From: Candidatus Woesearchaeota archaeon
GTDB lineage: Archaea > Nanobdellota > Nanobdellia > Woesearchaeales > JAHWIC01
NCBI GenBank assembly: GCA_019322485.1
Contig: JAHWIK010000002.1
Coordinates: forward strand, 62,001 to 126,000
Direction of reading: 5' to 3'
Length of the DNA stretch: 64,000 nt
Part shown: positions 61,480-64,000 of the stretch, piece after piece
Position numbering within the stretch: position 1 is the first letter of the stretch
Layout: the number at the start of each line of letters is the position of its first letter
Notes under the pieces: model-generated
Told to the model about the DNA's origin: nothing
Databases searched by the model: none
What the model saw: the letters and a program-made list of their open reading frames with translations, nothing else
Made by a program: the position numbers and the translations under genes

Positions 61480-61526
61480 CTTTAGATAATAAACTATAAA
61501 AACAAAACCCAATTCTTACTACTAAA
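61480..61526 (+). promoter_or_regulatory. TATA promoter of Cys-rich lipoprotein
   Basis: AATAAACTATAAAAACAAA (about 61484-61502) lies about 30 bases before the ATG at 61527, so the message is close to leaderless. It diverges from the minus-strand promoter at 61452-61466. Confidence 0.45.
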
Positions 61527-62261
61527 ATGAACAAAACAATCTTATCTGCAATACTATTAATTTCTTTGTTGATGACTGGCTGCGCTGTTGAAGACACTAA
61601 AGAAAGCTGTTCTAATGATGAAAAAGACAATGATGAAACAGATGTTGACTGTGGCGGAAGCTGCGAGCCATGCGAAAATGGAAAAGCCTGCGAAACAGAC
61701 GATGATTGCGTAGGCAAGTGCAGCACTAATGATGTATGCTACAGTGCTGGAACAACTACTACCACAACCACAACAACAAAGACTCCAACAAAAAGAACCC
61801 AAACAGGAGCAGAACTAAGCGAAGAAACTATAGCCCTTATAGAAAGCAAGCTAAAGCCTAATCTAATAGACGCATTTGTTATATATGAACACTTTAAAAC
61901 CATGACTGCAGGTGAGAGCCATACCTTTGGTATAGGTGTGGAGAATGTAATGCCAACAGAGCTTATTTTTAAGGTAGAAATAACCTTCGAGAAAGCAATT
62001 GATTCATATTCAAACAGCCTTACAGGAGTAAATGGAACCTATGTACTCGATTGGCTGGAAAAAACAGAGTTTATATCCAGATTACCAAAGGGAGAACACA
62101 AGGTATGGCCGCTTAATGTTAAGATTAAGGATGTAGCTAGAGGCGTAAAAGCAAAACCAGGCACATATTCATTTATCCTAAGGACTTACTCTGGTGACGA
62201 CCCAACCTTAGTTGATGACAAGTATGGTAGTAAGAAGACCCTTGCAATAAGAGTAAAATAG
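61527..62261 (+). CDS. Cys-rich lipoprotein, 244 aa
   Basis: The protein has a lipoprotein-type signal (MNKTILSAILLISLLMTGCA; lipobox LMTGC). It then has the Cys module DETDVDCGGSCEPCENGKAC plus ETDDDCVGKC, the same module found in the giant protein at 6157-13086 (DETDVDCGGDCDPCEDGENC). A Thr-rich linker of about 15 residues (probably O-glycosylated) follows, then a beta-rich domain of about 150 residues (HTFGIGVENVMPTELIFKVE) ending in YSFILRTYSGDDP. It is likely displayed on the cell surface. The TATA box lies about 30 bases upstream. Its specific role is unknown. Confidence 0.75.
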   Translation: MNKTILSAILLISLLMTGCAVEDTKESCSNDEKDNDETDVDCGGSCEPCENGKACETDDDCVGKCSTNDVCYSAGTTTTTTTTTKTPTKRTQTGAELSEETIALIESKLKPNLIDAFVIYEHFKTMTAGESHTFGIGVENVMPTELIFKVEITFEKAIDSYSNSLTGVNGTYVLDWLEKTEFISRLPKGEHKVWPLNVKIKDVARGVKAKPGTYSFILRTYSGDDPTLVDDKYGSKKTLAIRVK

Positions 62262-62332
62262 GCCTTTTCACTACTCTAAAATAACAAAAAATAGAAAGCT
62301 TTATAAACTATTTTATATTTCTATCTTCTAGA

Positions 62333-63112
62333 ATGATAGTCGAAAAGGAATTTTTAAATAAATTAAGGGACTTTGGGTTAAATACCTATGAAGCTAAACT
62401 ATGGACTGCTTTACTGTCCAGGGGAGTTTCAACTGCAGGTGAATTGTCAGACATAGCAAATGTCCCTAGGTCAAGAAGCTATGATGTTCTAGAAAGCCTT
62501 GAGAAGAAGGGCTTTATTATAAGCAAGGTTGGCAAGCCTATAAGATATATTGCAGTGCCTCCTGAAGATGTTATAGAGAGGGTCAAGAAAAAGGTAGAAG
62601 ACGAATCAAAGAAGAGAATAACCCTTATCAATGAAATTAACTCTAGCAACCTGATAAAAGAATTAAATGCACTGCACACACAGGGAGCAACCCTCGTTGA
62701 ACCGACTGACCTTACAGGAAGCATAAAGGGAAGAGAAAACCTATATGATCATCTGAGATCAAGAATCAAGAAAGCAGAAAAGTCTGTAATGATAGTAACA
62801 AGCGAAGAGGGATTGAAAAGGAAATCAGGAGCCTTAAGCGGCATCTTAACAAAAGCAAAACAGCGCGGCATTAAGATAAGAATAGCGGCTCCTGTCAAAG
62901 ATGAAAGCCAGTTTAAGGATTTGGCTAAGATAGCAGAACTCAAGAAAATAGATACAAAAGCAAGATTATGCGTAATTGATGGAAAAGAGATAACATTCAT
63001 GTTAAACGATGATAAGGATATCCACCCAAGCTCAGATATTGGAATCTGGATTAATTCTGAATTCTTTGCTAATACAATAGAAAAGAGATTTGTGAATTAT
63101 TTTTCTAAGTAA
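62333..63112 (+). CDS. TrmB-family transcriptional regulator
   Basis: This protein of 259 aa has the TrmB layout. The N-terminal winged helix is FLNKLRDFGLNTYEAKLWTA, VSTAGELSDIANVPRSRSYD, VLESLEKKGFI; it continues with the coiled linker VIERVKKKVEDESKKRITLI. The C-terminal domain (about residues 125-255: GRENLYDHLRSRIKKAEKSV, IRIAAPVKDESQ) is phospholipase-D-like, usual for TrmB members. Such proteins repress or activate sugar and other genes in response to ligands. A TATA box (GCTTTATAAACT, about 62297-62308) is about 30 bases before the start. The target in this window is not evident. Confidence 0.85.
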   Translation: MIVEKEFLNKLRDFGLNTYEAKLWTALLSRGVSTAGELSDIANVPRSRSYDVLESLEKKGFIISKVGKPIRYIAVPPEDVIERVKKKVEDESKKRITLINEINSSNLIKELNALHTQGATLVEPTDLTGSIKGRENLYDHLRSRIKKAEKSVMIVTSEEGLKRKSGALSGILTKAKQRGIKIRIAAPVKDESQFKDLAKIAELKKIDTKARLCVIDGKEITFMLNDDKDIHPSSDIGIWINSEFFANTIEKRFVNYFSK

Positions 63113-63184
63113 CTAAAAGATTAAAACAAACATTTAAATATAACTACTTCTTTTAAATGAAAATATCACAAAAGAGGTGAAACC

Positions 63185-63406
63185 ATGGTAGGAGTCTTAT
63201 CTGTCCAGGAAGTAACACTTGCAATCATAATAGGCACTTTAGCTGCAATAGTGTACGCTTTAAGAGTACTGGTTCTAATGGAGCGCCGCATAGCAAGGAT
63301 GGACGAAAACATCGAAAAGATGACAAGGAAGATAGCAGTTGAGGAAGTCAAGATTGAGCGTGAAGAGAAAAGGATAGAAAAAGCGCTAAAAAGGAAAAGA
63401 AGATAA
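63185..63406 (+). CDS. Small membrane-anchored coiled-coil protein, 73 aa
   Basis: It has a single hydrophobic helix (residues 9-31: EVTLAIIIGTLAAIVYALRV) and then a highly charged heptad-like helix (ERRIARMDENIEKMTRKIAV) ending in KALKRKRR. A good ribosome-binding site (AAAGAGGTGAAACC) precedes the ATG, and a TATA-like ACATTTAAATATAAC lies near 63130-63145. Many archaea encode such short membrane coiled-coil peptides next to unrelated genes. Function unknown. Confidence 0.65.
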   Translation: MVGVLSVQEVTLAIIIGTLAAIVYALRVLVLMERRIARMDENIEKMTRKIAVEEVKIEREEKRIEKALKRKRR

Positions 63407-63430
63407 TTATTTCCTTTAATTCTTTATTTT

Positions 63431-63820
63431 TTACTTTATTAATTCTTCAAATAAAAACCCCTTATTTCTAGCTATATCGATTGATATTAAGAAATTATTT
63501 CCAGTACATTTCAAATCTTCAATATTCAGAAAAAACCATTCTTCCCTATCAAACTTAACACCAACCCACGGTTCTGCACCAAAAATCTTCGCAAATACCT
63601 TAAGCTGCTCAACCTCACCTTTTGTCAAATATTTGCTGGTTTCCTTGCTTGTTTTACATTCTATAGCAAGTTTCCTTAGTTTATTCGTTGCTAAGATGTC
63701 TGCAGAGGGGTATTTCATTGACCCAGAACCAGCAATCCTCACAGCACTCCAAGATTCTGTAGACCAGAATTTATGAATCAAATCTCGTTCTGCATTAATA
63801 CCCTTTGATTTTCTTGACAT
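63431..63820 (-). CDS. hjc: Holliday junction resolvase Hjc
   Basis: This protein of about 129 aa is a PD-(D/E)XK-type nuclease that cleaves four-way junctions. SRKSKGINAERDLIHKFWST gives the catalytic Glu, IAGSGSMKYPSADILATN gives the G-S-G and P-x-D motif, and KLAIECKTSKETSKYLTKGE provides the E-x-K motif. The ATG at 63820 overlaps the RNase Z stop by one base (TAATG), so I prefer it to the earlier codon at 63853. Length fits the family. Confidence 0.9.
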   Translation of the reverse strand: MSRKSKGINAERDLIHKFWSTESWSAVRIAGSGSMKYPSADILATNKLRKLAIECKTSKETSKYLTKGEVEQLKVFAKIFGAEPWVGVKFDREEWFFLNIEDLKCTGNNFLISIDIARNKGFLFEELIK

Positions 63821-64000
63821 TATGGCCTGACCTTCATAAAATCCTCTGCACAAATTACATCATCAAAAACACACCTGGCATCCTCTTCAACTTCCTGGGT
63901 ATTCTTATATCTTGCAGAGAAATGCGTTAGAACAAGCTTTTTTGCATTTGCCTCATTTGCTATTAACCCAGCCTGTTTAGCTGTCAAATGGCCGTACTCC
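63820..64000 (-). CDS. rnz: RNase Z (tRNase Z), partial, C-terminal end only
   Basis: Only the last 60 codons are visible; the 5' part lies beyond the right edge. GHLTAKQAGLIANEANAKKL, LVLTHFSARYKNTQEVEEDA and VFDDVICAEDFMKV are typical of the C-terminus of the metallo-beta-lactamase RNase Z. It removes the 3' trailer of tRNA precursors. The stop TAA at 63820-63822 overlaps the Hjc start by one base, so the two are probably co-transcribed. Confidence 0.9.
   Translation of the reverse strand, partial: EYGHLTAKQAGLIANEANAKKLVLTHFSARYKNTQEVEEDARCVFDDVICAEDFMKVRP

Overview
The window is AT-rich archaeal DNA with leaderless, TATA-driven promoters, many ATGA stop/start overlaps, and class III (pilin-type) signal peptides. 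It carries archaeal informational genes: Orc1/Cdc6, both subunits of DNA polymerase D, MCM, an RPA32-like protein, TBP, aIF2-beta with DUF424, Hjc, and the end of RNase Z. Very long Cys-rich surface proteins and small membrane peptides suggest a DPANN-type archaeon (Woesearchaeota/Pacearchaeota-like). That placement is an inference from style; no rRNA gene is present to test it.

Region 1 (1-18235, minus strand) is a surface/pilus locus. Ten proteins begin with short pilin-like signals, and they are interleaved with two giant Cys-rich secreted or membrane-anchored proteins (2309 and 1334 aa). A prepilin peptidase (18390-19490, plus strand) is divergent from the locus and is the likely processing enzyme.

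Region 2 (19525-33775) contains what looks like an archaeal His-Xaa-Ser (Hxs) RiPP system. It has two HxsD-like small proteins and an HxsB-type radical SAM maturase, then a surface-sugar block (two GT-C transferases, a GT2, a DegT-type aminotransferase, a polysaccharide deacetylase, a UDP-sugar dehydrogenase, an epimerase and a SPASM radical SAM enzyme). Next come two tandem 1.4-kb cassettes, each with an HxsA-like precursor ending in H-x-S repeats and a partner membrane protein. The two precursors share an identical leader and tail but differ in the middle.

Region 3 (35078-47641, minus strand) is a tightly overlapping operon of eight genes with eight radical SAM cluster motifs. It includes two proteins with two SAM domains each, one of them a SAM-glycosyltransferase-SAM fusion of 1161 aa. 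It also encodes a protein whose second SAM-like half has lost its cluster cysteines, a kinase-fold protein without a visible catalytic loop, and a PEP-synthase/mobile-domain protein. The operon has a leaderless promoter with a perfect 12-bp palindrome beside the start. This is the best candidate for an undescribed peptide- or polymer-modifying system; its link to the Hxs precursors is inferred from proximity only.

Region 4 (47700-64000) is the replication/information block. A candidate replication origin (two inverted ORB-like sites around an AT-rich core) lies directly upstream of cdc6, followed by DP1 and DP2. Convergent to these are DUF424 and aIF2-beta. Then come SpoIIM, RPA32-like and MCM, TBP, citramalate synthase, a Cys-rich lipoprotein, a TrmB-family regulator, a small coiled-coil membrane protein, Hjc and partial RNase Z. 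Short palindromic elements occur inside a pilin-like ORF (about 6.1 kb) and next to the citramalate synthase 3' end (about 59.6 kb).
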